Position numbers and translations under genes: made by a program. A DNA stretch of 64,000 bases from Actinomadura sp. J1-007 (GTDB lineage: Bacteria > Actinomycetota > Actinomycetes > Streptosporangiales > Streptosporangiaceae), in the NCBI RefSeq assembly GCF_009793335.1, contig NZ_WING01000001.1, positions 3,162,001-3,226,000 on the forward strand. The letters are read 5' to 3'. The notes under the pieces are model-generated. The model worked only from the letters and a program-made list of their open reading frames with translations. It had not been told where the DNA came from and searched no databases. Below are positions 1 to 9,723 of this stretch, piece after piece (position 1 is the first letter of the stretch; the number at the start of each line of letters is the position of its first letter).

Positions 1-21
1 ATGCCCGGTAGCGTGATCGGT

Positions 22-977
22 ATGCGTGCGATCGTGATCCGCGAGCCGGGGGACCCGGACGCGCTCGAATGGAAGCAGGTGCCCGACCCCGTCGCGGCCT
101 CCGGCGAGGTGGTCGTGGACGTGGCGGCGAGCGCCGTCAACCGGGCCGACGTGATGCAGCGGATGGGGTTCTATCCGCCGCCTCCGGGGCGTCCGAGTAC
201 CCAGGGCTGGAGGTCTCGGGCCGCATCGCCGAGATCGGCGAGGGCGTCACCGGCTGGAACGTCGGCGACGAGGTGTGCGCGCTGCTCGCGGGCGGCGGCT
301 ACGCCGAGAAGGTCGCCATCCCCGCAGGGCAGGTGCTGCCCGTTCCGCGCGGCGTGGACCTGGTGGAGGCGGCCGGGCTGCCCGAGGTGGTGTGCACGGT
401 CTGGTCCAACGTCTTCATGCTGGCCGGGCTGGACGCCGGGGAGACGTTCCTCGTGCACGGCGGCGGGAGCGGCATCGGCACCATGGCGATCCAGATCGCG
501 CACGCGCGCGGGGCCAGGGTGCTGTGCACCGTCGGCAGCCCGGAGAAGGCCGAGCGCTGCGTCGCGCTCGGCGCGGACGAGGCGGTCAACTACAAGACCG
601 ACGACTTCGTCGAGCACGGGCCGTACGACGTGATTCTCGACAACATGGGCGCCAAATACCTGCCGCGCAACATCGACGCGCTCGGCGCCGGAGGCCGGCT
701 GGTCGTGATCGGAATGCAGGGCGGCGCCAAGGGCGAGCTGGATCTCGGCAAACTCCTGAGCAAGCGCGCGTCCGTGCACGCCACCGGGCTGCGGTCCCGT
801 CCGCTGGACGAGAAGGCGGAGATCGTGGCTTCGGTGCGCGAGCACGTGTGGCCTCTCCTGGAATCGGGGGACGTACGTACGGTGACCGACCAGGCGGTGC
901 CCATGGCGGACGCCCCGCGTGCGCACCGGCTCCTGGAGGAGAGCGGTCACGTCGGCAAGATCCTGCTCACCGTGTGA
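22..977 (+). pseudogene. Frameshifted NAD(P)H:quinone oxidoreductase (zinc-independent MDR family)
   Basis: This encodes a QOR-type medium-chain reductase that would reduce quinones or enones with NAD(P)H in the cytosol. The N-terminal GroES-like part reads in one frame up to ...GFYPPPPG. The rest, from ASEYPGLEVSGRIAEIGEGV through the nucleotide-binding GGGSGIGTMAIQIAHARG motif to KILLTV, reads in another. Adding one G to the GGGG run at 186-189 restores a single frame, so as read the gene is broken by one missing base. Zinc-binding cysteines are absent, as expected for QOR enzymes. The start at 22 (MRAIVIREPG) fits the family; an in-frame ATG also sits at base 1, at the window edge. The gene lies 12 nt upstream of bpa. 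Confidence 0.85.
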
Positions 978-989
978 GGATAAGACGAT

Positions 990-1535
990 ATGAACGACCC
1001 TTCGAAGAACGAATCCGAACAGGAGCCGCAGGTCCTCGTGGTCGGTCCGAACGGTATCGCGATCGAGGGCGGCGCAGACACCGGCAAGGACGAGAAGTCC
1101 GTGGCCGAGATGGTCGAGCAGCCCGCGAAGGTGATGCGGATCGGCGGCATGATCCGCCAGCTCCTGGACGAGGTGAAGGCCGCGCCGCTGGACGAGGCCA
1201 GCCGCGCCCGGCTGCGCGAGATCCACAGCTCCTCCATCAAGGAGCTGGAGGACGGTCTCGCGCCCGAACTGGTCGAGGAGTTGGAACGGCTGTCGCTGCC
1301 GTTCACCGAGGGAACGGTGCCGAGCGAGTCCGAGCTGCGGATCGCCCAGGCCCAGCTCGTCGGCTGGCTGGAAGGGCTGTTCCACGGCATCCAGACGACG
1401 CTGTTCGCGCAGCAGATGGCGGCGCGGGCCCAGCTTGAGCAGATGCGCCGCGCCCTGCCGCCCGGAGTGCTCCCGCCCGGGGCCGAGGAGCAGTCGCCGC
1501 AGGGCCCGAGGCAGAGCTCCGGCCCGTACCTGTGA
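990..1535 (+). CDS. bpa: Bacterial proteasome activator Bpa/PafE
   Basis: This is the ATP-independent activator that caps the actinobacterial 20S proteasome as a dodecameric ring and lets it degrade unfolded proteins such as HspR. The 181-residue protein has a disordered acidic N-terminus, then the helical core (KVMRIGGMIRQLLDEVKAAP, LREIHSSSIKELEDGL, AQLVGWLEGLFHGIQTTLFA). It ends in GPYL, which matches the C-terminal HbYX gate-opening motif (GQYL in the mycobacterial protein). Length matches the family (about 175 residues). It follows the quinone oxidoreductase by 12 nt and is probably co-transcribed. Confidence 0.95.
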   Translation: MNDPSKNESEQEPQVLVVGPNGIAIEGGADTGKDEKSVAEMVEQPAKVMRIGGMIRQLLDEVKAAPLDEASRARLREIHSSSIKELEDGLAPELVEELERLSLPFTEGTVPSESELRIAQAQLVGWLEGLFHGIQTTLFAQQMAARAQLEQMRRALPPGVLPPGAEEQSPQGPRQSSGPYL

Positions 1536-1561
1536 TCCCGCACGACTGACGAAGCCCGTTC

Positions 1562-1603
1562 ACTCCCGGCGCGCGCGCCGAAGCACCGCTCCGCGCCGGG
1601 AGT
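1562..1603. terminator. Bidirectional hairpin terminator
   Basis: A perfect 11-bp inverted repeat (ACTCCCGGCGC / GCGCCGGGAGT) with a 20-nt loop lies between the convergent bpa and HAD phosphatase genes. Confidence 0.65.
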
Positions 1604-1648
1604 CGACGGCCCGCCCCGCTCGGCGGTCTTTCCGGCACGAACGGACGG

Positions 1649-2455
1649 TCAGGGGAAGAGGCGCTCCAAGACGCAGGCCACGCCGTCCTCGTCGTTGCTG
1701 CCGGTGGTGTGCGTGACGGCCGCCTTGACGTCCGGGTGGGCGTTGGCGACGCCGTAGGAGATCCCCGCCCAGGTCAGCATCGGCAGGTCGTTCGGCATGT
1801 CGCCGAACGCGACGACCGCGCGCGGCGGGACGCCCTGCTCGGCGCAGAACTCCGCGAGCGCGCTGGCCTTGGTGACGCCCTGCGCGCTCATCTCCAGCAG
1901 GCCCCGCCCGGACGAGTACGTCACCGTGACCAGGTCGCCGACCGCCTTCTCGGCCTTGTCCGCGAGGGTGCCGGAGTCGGCGTTCGGGTGGAAGGCCAGC
2001 AGCTTGGTGCCGCCCCGGCTGACCAGCGTCTCGCCGTCCACGGGACGGCCGCCGAGCGCCTCGGCGTCCCAGCGGCCGAGGTTGTAGCGGGCCTCGAACA
2101 CGAACCCGGTCGGGTACTCCACCGCGAAGCGGAACTCGGGGACGGCGGCGCGGAGCCGTTCGACCGCCACGGCGATGGTCTCCGGCTCGATCATGTGGGC
2201 GCGCAGCACGGTCTCGGTGTGCAGGTCGTAGACCACGGCGCCGTTCGCGCAGATCGCGATCCCGTTGTGGCCGACGGCGCCGGCGATCTCGTGCATCCAG
2301 CGGGGCGGCCGGCCGGTCACCATGACCAGCGTCGCCCCGGCACGTTCCACGCGGGCGAGGGCCGCGACGGTACGGTCCGACACGGTGCCGTCGGAGCGCA
2401 CGATCGTGCCGTCGAGGTCGGTGGCGATCAGGCGCGGCGCAGTGGGCTCGGACAT
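1649..2455 (-). CDS. HAD-superfamily hydrolase, Cof subfamily (IIB)
   Basis: This is a cytosolic phosphatase of the Cof/YbjI type, acting on sugar phosphates or similar small phosphoesters; the exact substrate cannot be read from sequence. The 268-residue protein starts at MSEPTAPRLIATDLDGTIV, which holds motif I (DLDGT with the nucleophilic Asp). Motif II/III and the C2B cap follow, and motif IV is FGDMPNDLPML near residue 220. The start at 2455 is chosen because GGAAGG lies just upstream; a longer in-frame extension to 2581 has no such support. It is transcribed away from serS. Confidence 0.88.
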   Translation of the reverse strand: MSEPTAPRLIATDLDGTIVRSDGTVSDRTVAALARVERAGATLVMVTGRPPRWMHEIAGAVGHNGIAICANGAVVYDLHTETVLRAHMIEPETIAVAVERLRAAVPEFRFAVEYPTGFVFEARYNLGRWDAEALGGRPVDGETLVSRGGTKLLAFHPNADSGTLADKAEKAVGDLVTVTYSSGRGLLEMSAQGVTKASALAEFCAEQGVPPRAVVAFGDMPNDLPMLTWAGISYGVANAHPDVKAAVTHTTGSNDEDGVACVLERLFP

Positions 2456-2632
2456 GTCACCTTCCAGTCTCGCCGCACCCCGGTCTCCCTCCGCGTCGCC
2501 CGCGGGACGGGCGCGCGGACCTGCCGTGCAGCTCAGACACACCTTAGGCGACAGATCACCACCATTGCCCACATTGGCCACATGCGAGCGGGGACGGCCC
2601 GTCCGGCGGGCCGCCCCCTCGTCGTCTCGCGC

Positions 2633-3892
2633 TCAGTGCTTGACGGGCTCCAGCACCTCAAGGCCCAGCCACTTCTGGAGCGCCTTCGGCACCCGGACCG
2701 AACCGTCGGCCTGCTGGTGGTTCTCCAGGATCGCGACCATCCAGCGCGTGGTGGCCAGCGTCCCGTTCAGCGTCGCGACCGGGTGGTTCTTGCCGTCGGG
2801 GTCGCGGTAGCGGACCGACAGCCGGCGCGCCTGGAACTCGGTGCAGTTGGACGCCGAGGTCACCTCGCGGTAGGTGTTCTGCGTCGGCACCCACGCCTCG
2901 CAGTCGAACTTGCGCGCCGCGCTGGCGCCGAGGTCGCCCGCCGCCACGTCGATCACCCGGTAGGGCAGCTCGACCTTGGCGAGCATCTCCTTCTCCCACT
3001 CCAGCAGGCGCCGGTGCTCGTCGCGCGCGTCGGCCGGGTCGCAGTAGGAGAACATCTCCACCTTGTCGAACTGGTGCACGCGGATGATGCCGCGGGTGTC
3101 CTTGCCGTACGACCCGGCCTCGCGCCGGAAGCACGACGACCACGCCGCGTACCGCCGCGGCAGCCCGTCGACGATCTCGTTCATGTGGTACGCCGCGAGC
3201 GGCACCTCCGACGTGCCGACCAGGTAGAGGTCGTCGCCCGGCAGGTGGTAGACCTCCGGCGCGTGCGCGCCGAGGAACCCGGTGCCCTCCATCGCCTCCG
3301 GCTTGACGAGCACCGGCGGGTACATCGGCACGAAGCCCGCCTGCACCGCCTGCTCGATCGCCAGGTTGAGCAGCGCGTACTGCAACCGCGCGCCGACGCC
3401 CGTCAGGTAGTAGAACCGCGCGCCCGACACCTTCGCGCCGCGCTCCATGTCGATCGCGCCGAGCGACTCGCCGAGCTCCAGGTGGTCCTTCGGCTCGAAG
3501 TCGAACACCGGCGGCTCGCCGACGTGCTCCAGGACGACGTAGTCCTGCTCGCCGCCGGGCGGCACGTCGTCCTCGACGACGTTGGGCACGGCCTTCAGCA
3601 GCCCGTCGAGCTCGCCGCCGAGCCGGTCGGCCTCCGCCTCGGCGTCCTTGACCTGCTGCGCCAGGTCCTTGGCGCGCGCGAGCAGCTCCTGCCGCTCGTC
3701 GCCCTGCGCCCGGGACACCGACTTGCCGAAACTCTTCTGCTCGGCGCGCAGCCGCTCGAACGACGTCAGCGCGGAACGGCGCCGCTCGTCCAGGTCGAGC
3801 AGCGTGTCGACGACGGCCACATCCTCGCCGCGGGCGCGCTGGGACGCGCGCAACCGCTCGGGATCCTCTCGAAGAGCTCGCAGGTCAATCAC
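2633..3892 (-). CDS. serS: Serine--tRNA ligase
   Basis: This charges tRNA-Ser with serine in the cytosol. The 419-residue length is standard for bacterial SerRS. The N-terminal coiled-coil arm (about residues 30-105, Arg/Glu/Lys-rich) clamps the tRNA long arm. The class II core holds TGxFxL-like residues, motif 2 ([20 protein letters not shown], then HQFDKVEMF) and motif 3 ([15 protein letters not shown]). The GTG start is preceded by TAGCCT 7 nt upstream and no Shine-Dalgarno sequence, so the mRNA is probably leaderless. Confidence 0.97.
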   Translation of the reverse strand: MIDLRALREDPERLRASQRARGEDVAVVDTLLDLDERRRSALTSFERLRAEQKSFGKSVSRAQGDERQELLARAKDLAQQVKDAEAEADRLGGELDGLLKAVPNVVEDDVPPGGEQDYVVLEHVGEPPVFDFEPKDHLELGESLGAIDMERGAKVSGARFYYLTGVGARLQYALLNLAIEQAVQAGFVPMYPPVLVKPEAMEGTGFLGAHAPEVYHLPGDDLYLVGTSEVPLAAYHMNEIVDGLPRRYAAWSSCFRREAGSYGKDTRGIIRVHQFDKVEMFSYCDPADARDEHRRLLEWEKEMLAKVELPYRVIDVAAGDLGASAARKFDCEAWVPTQNTYREVTSASNCTEFQARRLSVRYRDPDGKNHPVATLNGTLATTRWMVAILENHQQADGSVRVPKALQKWLGLEVLEPVKH

Positions 3893-3899
3893 AGACCCG

Positions 3900-3905
3900 A
3901 GGCTA
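3900..3905 (-). promoter_or_regulatory. -10 hexamer of leaderless serS promoter
   Basis: TAGCCT on the minus strand ends exactly 7 nt before the serS GTG, so transcription should start at or next to the start codon. Confidence 0.5.
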
Positions 3906-3945
3906 CCGGTGCGGACGGCCCCGGCGCGCGCGGGTTATCGACCGG

Positions 3946-4752
3946 TCACCGCGTCCCGTGCGCGATCAGGGCGTGGGCGGGCAGCGCGACCTGGCCGTCC
4001 CCGCGCCGGTGCTCCGCCACGAGCCGGTCGTACTCCACCTTGATCCGCGCGACGGTCTCCGCGTCCTGCCGCCCGACGACCACGCCGTTCGAGCCGATCC
4101 GCGCCAGCGCGCCCGTCTCCCACCACTCCTCCGGGTCCACGAGGTGCTCCCAGTGGACGTCCTCGGCGGCGGCGTCGTCGAAGCCCGCGTCGCGCACGAG
4201 CCGTTCGAACGCCTCGCGCTCGCCGAGCTCCATGAACGGCGTCGGCGGGAGGTCGTCCGGCCACTCGACGCCCGCCGCCTCGATCGCGTCCCGCACCAGG
4301 GCGAGCGCCCCGGAACCGGGCATCCGCCAGCAGGTCAGGGCGAGCCGCCCGCCGGGCCGCAGCACGCGCCGCAGCTCCTTGACCACCACACCGGGGTCTC
4401 CGACGTGGTTGATGACGAAGTTGCCCGCGACCGCGTCGAACGTCCCGTCGGCGAACGGCACGTCGGGCAGCACCGCGACCGTCACGTCCAGCCCGGGTAC
4501 GTTCCGCCGCGCCGTCTCGGCCATCAGCGGGTCGGCGTCCATCGCGGACACCTCCGCGCCGCGACGCGCCGCCTCCGCCGACACGACGCCCGGTCCCGTC
4601 CCGACGTCCAGCACCCGCGTCCCGGCGCCGACGCCCGCCGCGTCCAGCAGCGGCCCGGCCATGTAGGCCGTCAGCCGCGCGAACCCCCGCTGGTACGCGG
4701 GCGCGCGCCCCGCCCACAACTCCCGCTCGTACACATCGAAATCAGTCGCCAC
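3946..4752 (-). CDS. Class I SAM-dependent methyltransferase
   Basis: This 268-residue enzyme has a Methyltransf_11/25-type Rossmann fold. Motif I is RVLDVGTGPGVVSAEAARRG (about residues 45-64), followed by the acidic residue of motif II (SAMDADPLM) and the post-motif FDAVAGNFVINHVGDP. The substrate is unknown; such proteins are often annotated as ubiquinone/menaquinone-type methylases without evidence. The GTG start at 4752 lies 6 nt after TACGCT with no ribosome-binding site, so the mRNA is probably leaderless. Its promoter region is shared with the end of the Ig-like protein gene upstream. Confidence 0.85.
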   Translation of the reverse strand: MATDFDVYERELWAGRAPAYQRGFARLTAYMAGPLLDAAGVGAGTRVLDVGTGPGVVSAEAARRGAEVSAMDADPLMAETARRNVPGLDVTVAVLPDVPFADGTFDAVAGNFVINHVGDPGVVVKELRRVLRPGGRLALTCWRMPGSGALALVRDAIEAAGVEWPDDLPPTPFMELGEREAFERLVRDAGFDDAAAEDVHWEHLVDPEEWWETGALARIGSNGVVVGRQDAETVARIKVEYDRLVAEHRRGDGQVALPAHALIAHGTR

Positions 4753-4758
4753 CCCGGC

Positions 4759-4764
4759 AGCGTA
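4759..4764 (-). promoter_or_regulatory. -10 hexamer of leaderless methyltransferase promoter
   Basis: TACGCT on the minus strand lies 6 nt before the GTG start codon of the methyltransferase gene. Confidence 0.4.
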
Positions 4765-4780
4765 CGCCCGCGCCCCTCGC

Positions 4781-6471
4781 CTACCGGACGTCGACGTAGT
4801 CGCCCGGCCCGCTCGACCCCAGGTACGTCCCGCTGCCCTTGTAGGACGCCATCCACGTCCCGTCCTTGGACGCCTTGAAGCCCTTGCGGAACGCGCCCTT
4901 GGAGTCGGTCTTCACGTTCCCGGCGAGCGTCCACTTCGAGGTCCCCTTGGCCCGGAAGTACACGTTGACCACCGCACCGGCCCCGGCCGCCTTCCAGCCC
5001 CCGGAGTTGCGCTGGAGCCTGCCCGCCACCGTGAGCGTCCTCCCCTTCCGCACCGGCTCCGGCGAGGCGTTGAAGGAGGTGAACCGCGTCCCGTACCGGA
5101 CGTCCACGTAGCCGGCCTTGCCGAACGACTCCTGGTCCTGGGTGTCGCTCGACGCGTTGCCGAACGGGCCGCCGTCGTACCAGGCCCGCCAGTACCCGTC
5201 CTTCGACGCCGCCGCCGCTGCCGTGAAACGGCCCTGCCCGTCGGTGCGGACGTTCTTCAGGTTGCGCCAGTCCTTGCCGTCCGCGGAGAACTGGAGGGTG
5301 ACCAAGCCGTCCGTGGCCACGGCGCGGGCGCCGGTCAGCCGGGGGCGGACGACCTGGCCGCGCACCGTCACCGCGCCGCCCGCCGCGACGGGGCTCGGGC
5401 CGACACTCGTCGCCGTGACCGCCGTGGGCTGGTGCACGTACACGGTCCCGGTGCCCGCGGCGGAGTCGCCGTAGCCCCGGTCGGACCCGTCCAAGTCGAA
5501 CGCCGCCTGCCACTGGCCGCTCGCCGGGACGGGCACGGCCACGCTGTAGCGCCCGTCCGCCCCGGAGACCGTCTCGGCGCTCCTCTCCCTGGCCTTGGTG
5601 TCGCGGTTGTAGAACGTGATCGCCAGAGGCTTGCGGGGGAGCGGCCCCCACGCGCCGGCCGCCGTCCTGCGCTCCAGCAGGCCGGAGACGGTCACCTTGT
5701 CACCGGCCAGAGGGGCTTTCGTGGAGGCGATGGAGATTCGGGTCTCCAACTCGCGGAACGCGATCGTGTTGCTGTCGGCCCAGGTCGCGCCGTGCGTGCC
5801 GTCCCCGGCGTAGGTCACCGTCACCATCCGCGCCGCAGGCGCCTTCCCGGAGAACGTCCCGTCGGCGCGCGTCACGAACACCCCGTCGCCCGAGGTCACC
5901 CGGGCGCCCGCCAGCGGCCGCTCGGTGCCGTCCGGGTCGAACGAGGTCAGGCGCCCGGTGAGGTCGAGCGGGCCGCTCTCGGCGTCGTACACCTCGGGAG
6001 AGATCCGGACGTCGGACAGCTTGGACCTGAGCCGCCGGGTCACCCTGCTGGCGTCGGTCTTGTCGGTGCGCTCGCCGTCCGCACTCCAGACCGACACGTC
6101 CACGGCGAAGTCGCCCACAGGCGGCAGGGTCACCCGTCCGGCCGACCTCCACCGGTCGAGGACGGGGGTCAGCGCGCCGTCCAACGCGAAGTCGGAGAGG
6201 ACCGCGACGACCTCGGCGGTACCGGCCCGCCGCACCCTGAGCTCGATCCGCCGGACCTGCGGCTCGTGCGTCACCTCGACCTTCCCCGTCCCGTCGCCCA
6301 GGACGGCCGCGCTCCTGATGACCGGGCCGCCCGTCACCGCGGGGACGCCGCGGACCCGGAACCGGCGGACCCGGAACCGGCGGAGCGGGGAGCGTCCGCA
6401 ACGGCCGGTAGAGCCGAGATGGTGGGCAGGATCGCGGCCGTGAGGGCGGCCACCGCCAGTCGTCGTCGCAC
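4781..6471 (-). CDS. Secreted protein of repeated Ig-like (bacterial surface) domains; frameshift in leader
   Basis: This is a secreted protein of about 563 residues built of tandem beta-sandwich units. At least two recognisable copies sit near the C-terminus, each with a basic-linker, GRLQRN- or RGQVVRP-like strand, a GKDWRNLKNV/TSKWTLAGNV strand and an ending like KDGTWMASYKG or KDGYWRAWYDG. The function is unknown; such modules usually serve as cell-surface adhesion or spacer domains. GTG at 6471, with GGAGG 7 nt upstream, opens a clear Sec signal peptide (RRRLAVAALTAAILPTISA, then ALPAVADA). That frame stops after SGSAASPR while the mature protein continues in another frame from AVTGGPVIRSAAV. 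One extra base in the GGGG run at 6342-6345 (plus strand) joins them. The gene lies 130 nt downstream of pheA on the same strand. Confidence 0.75.
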
Positions 6472-6601
6472 GTAACGCCTCCAAGATCCGTTCGCACGGA
6501 GAGGACGCACCACCACGATCACGGGTTGGCCGCGCCGGCCGATTTCATGATCACGATCGGATCACCGGGGCGTCTGCGCCGCCCGCGCAGCGGTGGGGCG
6601 G

Positions 6602-7534
6602 CTACGGGTGGCCGGTGCGGACGGACTCCAGCCAGGCGGCGGCCTCGGTGAAGTCGGCGTCGTGGGTGCCGCGGCGGATCTCGGGGCGGACGTGGTCGGC
6701 GCGGGGGTACGAGCCGACGAAGCGGACGTCGGCGCAGACGCGGCGCAGGCCCATGAGGGCCTCGCCGACGCGGGCGTCGGAGACGTGGCCCTCGAAGTCC
6801 ATCCAGAACAGGTACGAGCCGAGGCCCGCGCCCGTCGGGCGGGACTGGATCAGCGTCAGGTTGATGCCGCGCACGGAGAACTCGGTGAGGATCTCCAGCA
6901 GGGCGCCCGGGTGGTCCTCGCCGATGAACGCGACGGCCGAGGTGCGGTCGGAACCGGTCGGCTCGGGCGGGGCGCAGGGGCGGCGCAGCGCCACGAAGCG
7001 GGTGACCGCGTCGGCGACGTCGTGGATGTCCTCGGCGAGGACGTCCAGGCCGTAGCGGGCGGCGGCGAACGAACCGGCCAGGGCCGCGTCGTAGTGGCCG
7101 TCGGCGACGTGCTGGGCGGCCTCGGCGTTGGACGTCGCGGCGCGCCACTCCGCGTCGGGAATGTTGTCGGCCAGCCACCGGCGGCACTGCGGCTGGGCGT
7201 GCGGGTGCGAGGCGACGGTCTTGACGTCGGCCATGGACGTGCCCGGACGCACCAGCAGGGCGAACGACACGGGCAGGGCGACCTCGGCGACGATCTGGAG
7301 GGGCTCTCCGGTCGCCAGCTCGTCGAGGGTCGTCGGCACCGATCCCTCGACGGAGTTCTCCAGCGCGACGATGGCGGCGTCGACGTCGCCGCGGCGCAGC
7401 GCGTCGAGGACGGCGGGGACCGTGGCGTACGGGAGGTGCTCGGCGCCCTCGGAGTCGGGCAGGGACGCGAGCGCGGCCTCGGTGAACGTGCCGCTCGGCC
7501 CTAGGTAGGCGTAGCTCCTGGTGCGTCCGGTCAC
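6602..7534 (-). CDS. pheA: Prephenate dehydratase
   Basis: This converts prephenate to phenylpyruvate in phenylalanine synthesis and is the stand-alone form of about 310 residues. The catalytic PDT domain spans about 1-190. It opens with YAYLGPSGTFTEAAL and carries the conserved catalytic Thr-Arg-Phe in ADAVTRFVAL. The regulatory ACT domain (about 205-285) has GALLEILTEFSVRGINLTLI and SRPTGAGLGSYLFWMDFEGH, which is the phenylalanine-binding ESRP region in variant form. The start has GGGGGA just upstream. It lies 108 nt downstream of the DUF4446 gene on the same strand. Confidence 0.95.
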   Translation of the reverse strand: MTGRTRSYAYLGPSGTFTEAALASLPDSEGAEHLPYATVPAVLDALRRGDVDAAIVALENSVEGSVPTTLDELATGEPLQIVAEVALPVSFALLVRPGTSMADVKTVASHPHAQPQCRRWLADNIPDAEWRAATSNAEAAQHVADGHYDAALAGSFAAARYGLDVLAEDIHDVADAVTRFVALRRPCAPPEPTGSDRTSAVAFIGEDHPGALLEILTEFSVRGINLTLIQSRPTGAGLGSYLFWMDFEGHVSDARVGEALMGLRRVCADVRFVGSYPRADHVRPEIRRGTHDADFTEAAAWLESVRTGHP

Positions 7535-7642
7535 GAGGTCCCCCGGCTCGTAGCGGTGCGGATGGTCGAGGCAGATTGCGGATGTTACGGGACGGATTGC
7601 GAAAACGAGACAGATGTGGTGTGAGAGACGAGTTTACGCCGC

Positions 7643-8098
7643 TCAGAGCCGGGCCGACGATGTGTGGTCACCGCCGAAGTCGGCGAGCGGGTCGTCCATG
7701 GTCACGACCGGCCCCTTGCCGAGGCGGGCGGCGCGCAGCGCCTGGTTCTCCTCGGGGGACAGCATCTCGACCGCGTGCCCCTGCTGGACGACCTTGGCGT
7801 ACGTGCGGGTCTCGGTGCGGCCGTTGATCGAGCTGACCACGACGCCGTCGCCGGTGGCGTTCAGCAGGGCCAGCGAGAACGACCGGTGCCCCGACATCTC
7901 CTTCAGCGCGTCGTAGTGCACGATGGCGAGGTCGCGGATGGCCCGGTCGTCCACGGTGCCGCTCGCGACCTGCAACTGGCGCCGCAGCGCGTCGGCGCAC
8001 TCCTCGACCACCTGGTTGGCCCGGTTGTGGGCGACCACCGCGATGGACAGTCCGGCCACCCCGGCCACCAGACCGGCGACGGCCACCGCGACAAGCAT
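7643..8098 (-). CDS. DUF4446 family membrane-anchored protein
   Basis: This 151-residue protein has one N-terminal membrane segment (about residues 2-24, valine/alanine-rich) followed by a short helical stretch and a conserved globular part. Residues such as IRDLAIVHYDALKEMSGHRS, LLNATGDGVVVSSINGRTE and TRTYAKVV match the DUF4446 family, whose role is unknown. Its ATG overlaps the stop codon of the upstream GT87 gene (TGATG), which implies translational coupling and a shared envelope-related role. A GTG 3 nt earlier is an alternative start. Confidence 0.82.
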   Translation of the reverse strand: MLVAVAVAGLVAGVAGLSIAVVAHNRANQVVEECADALRRQLQVASGTVDDRAIRDLAIVHYDALKEMSGHRSFSLALLNATGDGVVVSSINGRTETRTYAKVVQQGHAVEMLSPEENQALRAARLGKGPVVTMDDPLADFGGDHTSSARL

Positions 8099-9518
8099 CA
8101 CGGGGCGAGCGTACCGACCCCGGCCGCACGGCGCGAAGGATCCTCGCGAACCGCCCGTTCCGCCAGGCGTCCGACGAGCCACCGGCCGAGGACGGCGACC
8201 ATCGCGATGGCGGCGGCGCCGAACAGGTCCTGGACCACCCGGCCGAAGAACACGGCGATCAGGGAGTGGTCGGGGCCGAGCAGCCGCGTCCCCAGCCAGG
8301 GCAGGGGGAACAGGAAGTAGGCCCAGACGCCCGCCGCGACCAGACATCTCCGCGTGTCCCGGCCATCGCCGACCAGAGCGCCGATCACCGCGATCATCCA
8401 GACAAGGTGGTGGATCCAGCCCACCGGGGACAGCAGCACCGACAGCAGCCCGGTGATCGCGACGCCCGCGAGCAGCAGGCTGTAGGCGTCCGGCCCGGCG
8501 AGCCGGTCGGCGGCGGCGAGGTGGTCGGTGCCGCCCACCCGGCCCGTGCCGACGAAGCGGTCGCCGCCCGCGAGCCGGTCGGCGGCCAGCGTCGTGCGGC
8601 GGGCCAGCCGGAACCCGTAGTACGCCATGGCGAGCGCGAGGACGAGCCAGATCCCGGACCGCAGCGGCCCCTCGGTTGTGAGCCTCGCCACGATCCCGTT
8701 GATCGCCTGGTTGGTCGTCCCGTTGACCGCGCCGGTACGGTCGCCGCCTTCCAGCAGGGCCCCGAACCAGTAGTCGGCCGAGTCGTGCGGCAGCAGCGCG
8801 AACGCGCCCAGCCAGGCCGCGGCGGCCGTCAGCATCGCGTTGACGGCGGCCTCGCGCCGGCCGGTGAGCAGGAAGTAGATGAGGAAGACGCCCGGCACGA
8901 GCTTGATCGCGATCGCGAGGCCCACCAGCATCCCGCGCGGCCAGCGCGCCGAGCGGGTGCAGCAGTCGGCCAGGCACAGGGCCATCAGGAACAGCCCGAC
9001 CTGCCCGAACCGCGCCTGGTCGTACGCCGGCACCAGCCACGCCGCCCCGCCGCGAGCGCCCCGGCGGCGATCGGCGCGTACCGCCCCGTCCGCCGGATCA
9101 GGTCGCGGAACGAGTACGCCACGATGATCAGCAGCGCGGCGTACATCGCGGCCATCCACGCCCACTGGGCGGCCCGCCAGGACAGCAGGGTGAGCGGCGC
9201 GGCCAGCACCGCGGCGAACGGCGGGTAGGTGAACGGCAGGAGCTGCGGCGGCTGGGTCAGCACGTCGTACAGCGGGGCCCCGCGCAGCACCGCGCGCCCG
9301 CCGTCGAGGTAGACCTCCAGGTCGACGAGCCGCTGGTCGGGCGGGTTGCCGAGCCACCGGGTGACGATCGGCGCGATCGCGGCCACCGCGATGGCGGCCC
9401 CCGCGAGCAGGATCACCAGGTCCGCCGGCGACCCCCACCGCCGCCCGTCCGGTCGCCCGTCCGGCCGGGCGTCCGGTCGGGCGTCCGGCTCCCGGGGGGC
9501 TCCACTGCCTGCACGCAT
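8098..9518 (-). pseudogene. Frameshifted GT87-family (DUF2029) polyprenyl-phosphate mannosyltransferase-like membrane protein
   Basis: This is a multi-pass GT-C membrane glycosyltransferase of family GT87 (PimE-like), which uses polyprenol-linked mannose on the outer face of the membrane. About 473 residues would be expected. The N-terminal part reads MRAGSGAPREP..., TM1, then LVDLEVYLDGGRAVLRG..., TYPPFAAVLAAPLTLLSW. It breaks at the CCCC run at 9045-9048, where one added base joins it to AAWLVPAYDQARFGQVGLFL in the next frame. That frame runs on through ~10 TM segments to LAP. The region 9428-9500 encodes Arg/Pro/Asp repeats (PDARPDGRPDGR). The stop overlaps the DUF4446 start. Confidence 0.82.
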
Positions 9519-9710
9519 GCCCTCATCCTGGCGCAATCGGGCCGCTGTTTCCTTCGGCCGGTCCTCGTCCAGCCCGGCCCACCCGGGCTTCAGCCCCGCG
9601 CATCCGGGGCTGCCGGTCACGATCGGCAAGCAGGATATGCGCCGCCACCACCCGGCATTCCACAGGTTCCGGGCATTGGTAGATCGCCAACAGCCCCATT
9701 GGCCCCTGTG

Positions 9711-9716
9711 TAACCT
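9711..9716 (+). promoter_or_regulatory. -10 hexamer of leaderless promoter
   Basis: TAACCT lies 7 nt before the ATG at 9724. No ribosome-binding site is visible, so a leaderless mRNA is likely. Confidence 0.5.
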
Positions 9717-9723
9717 GAACGTC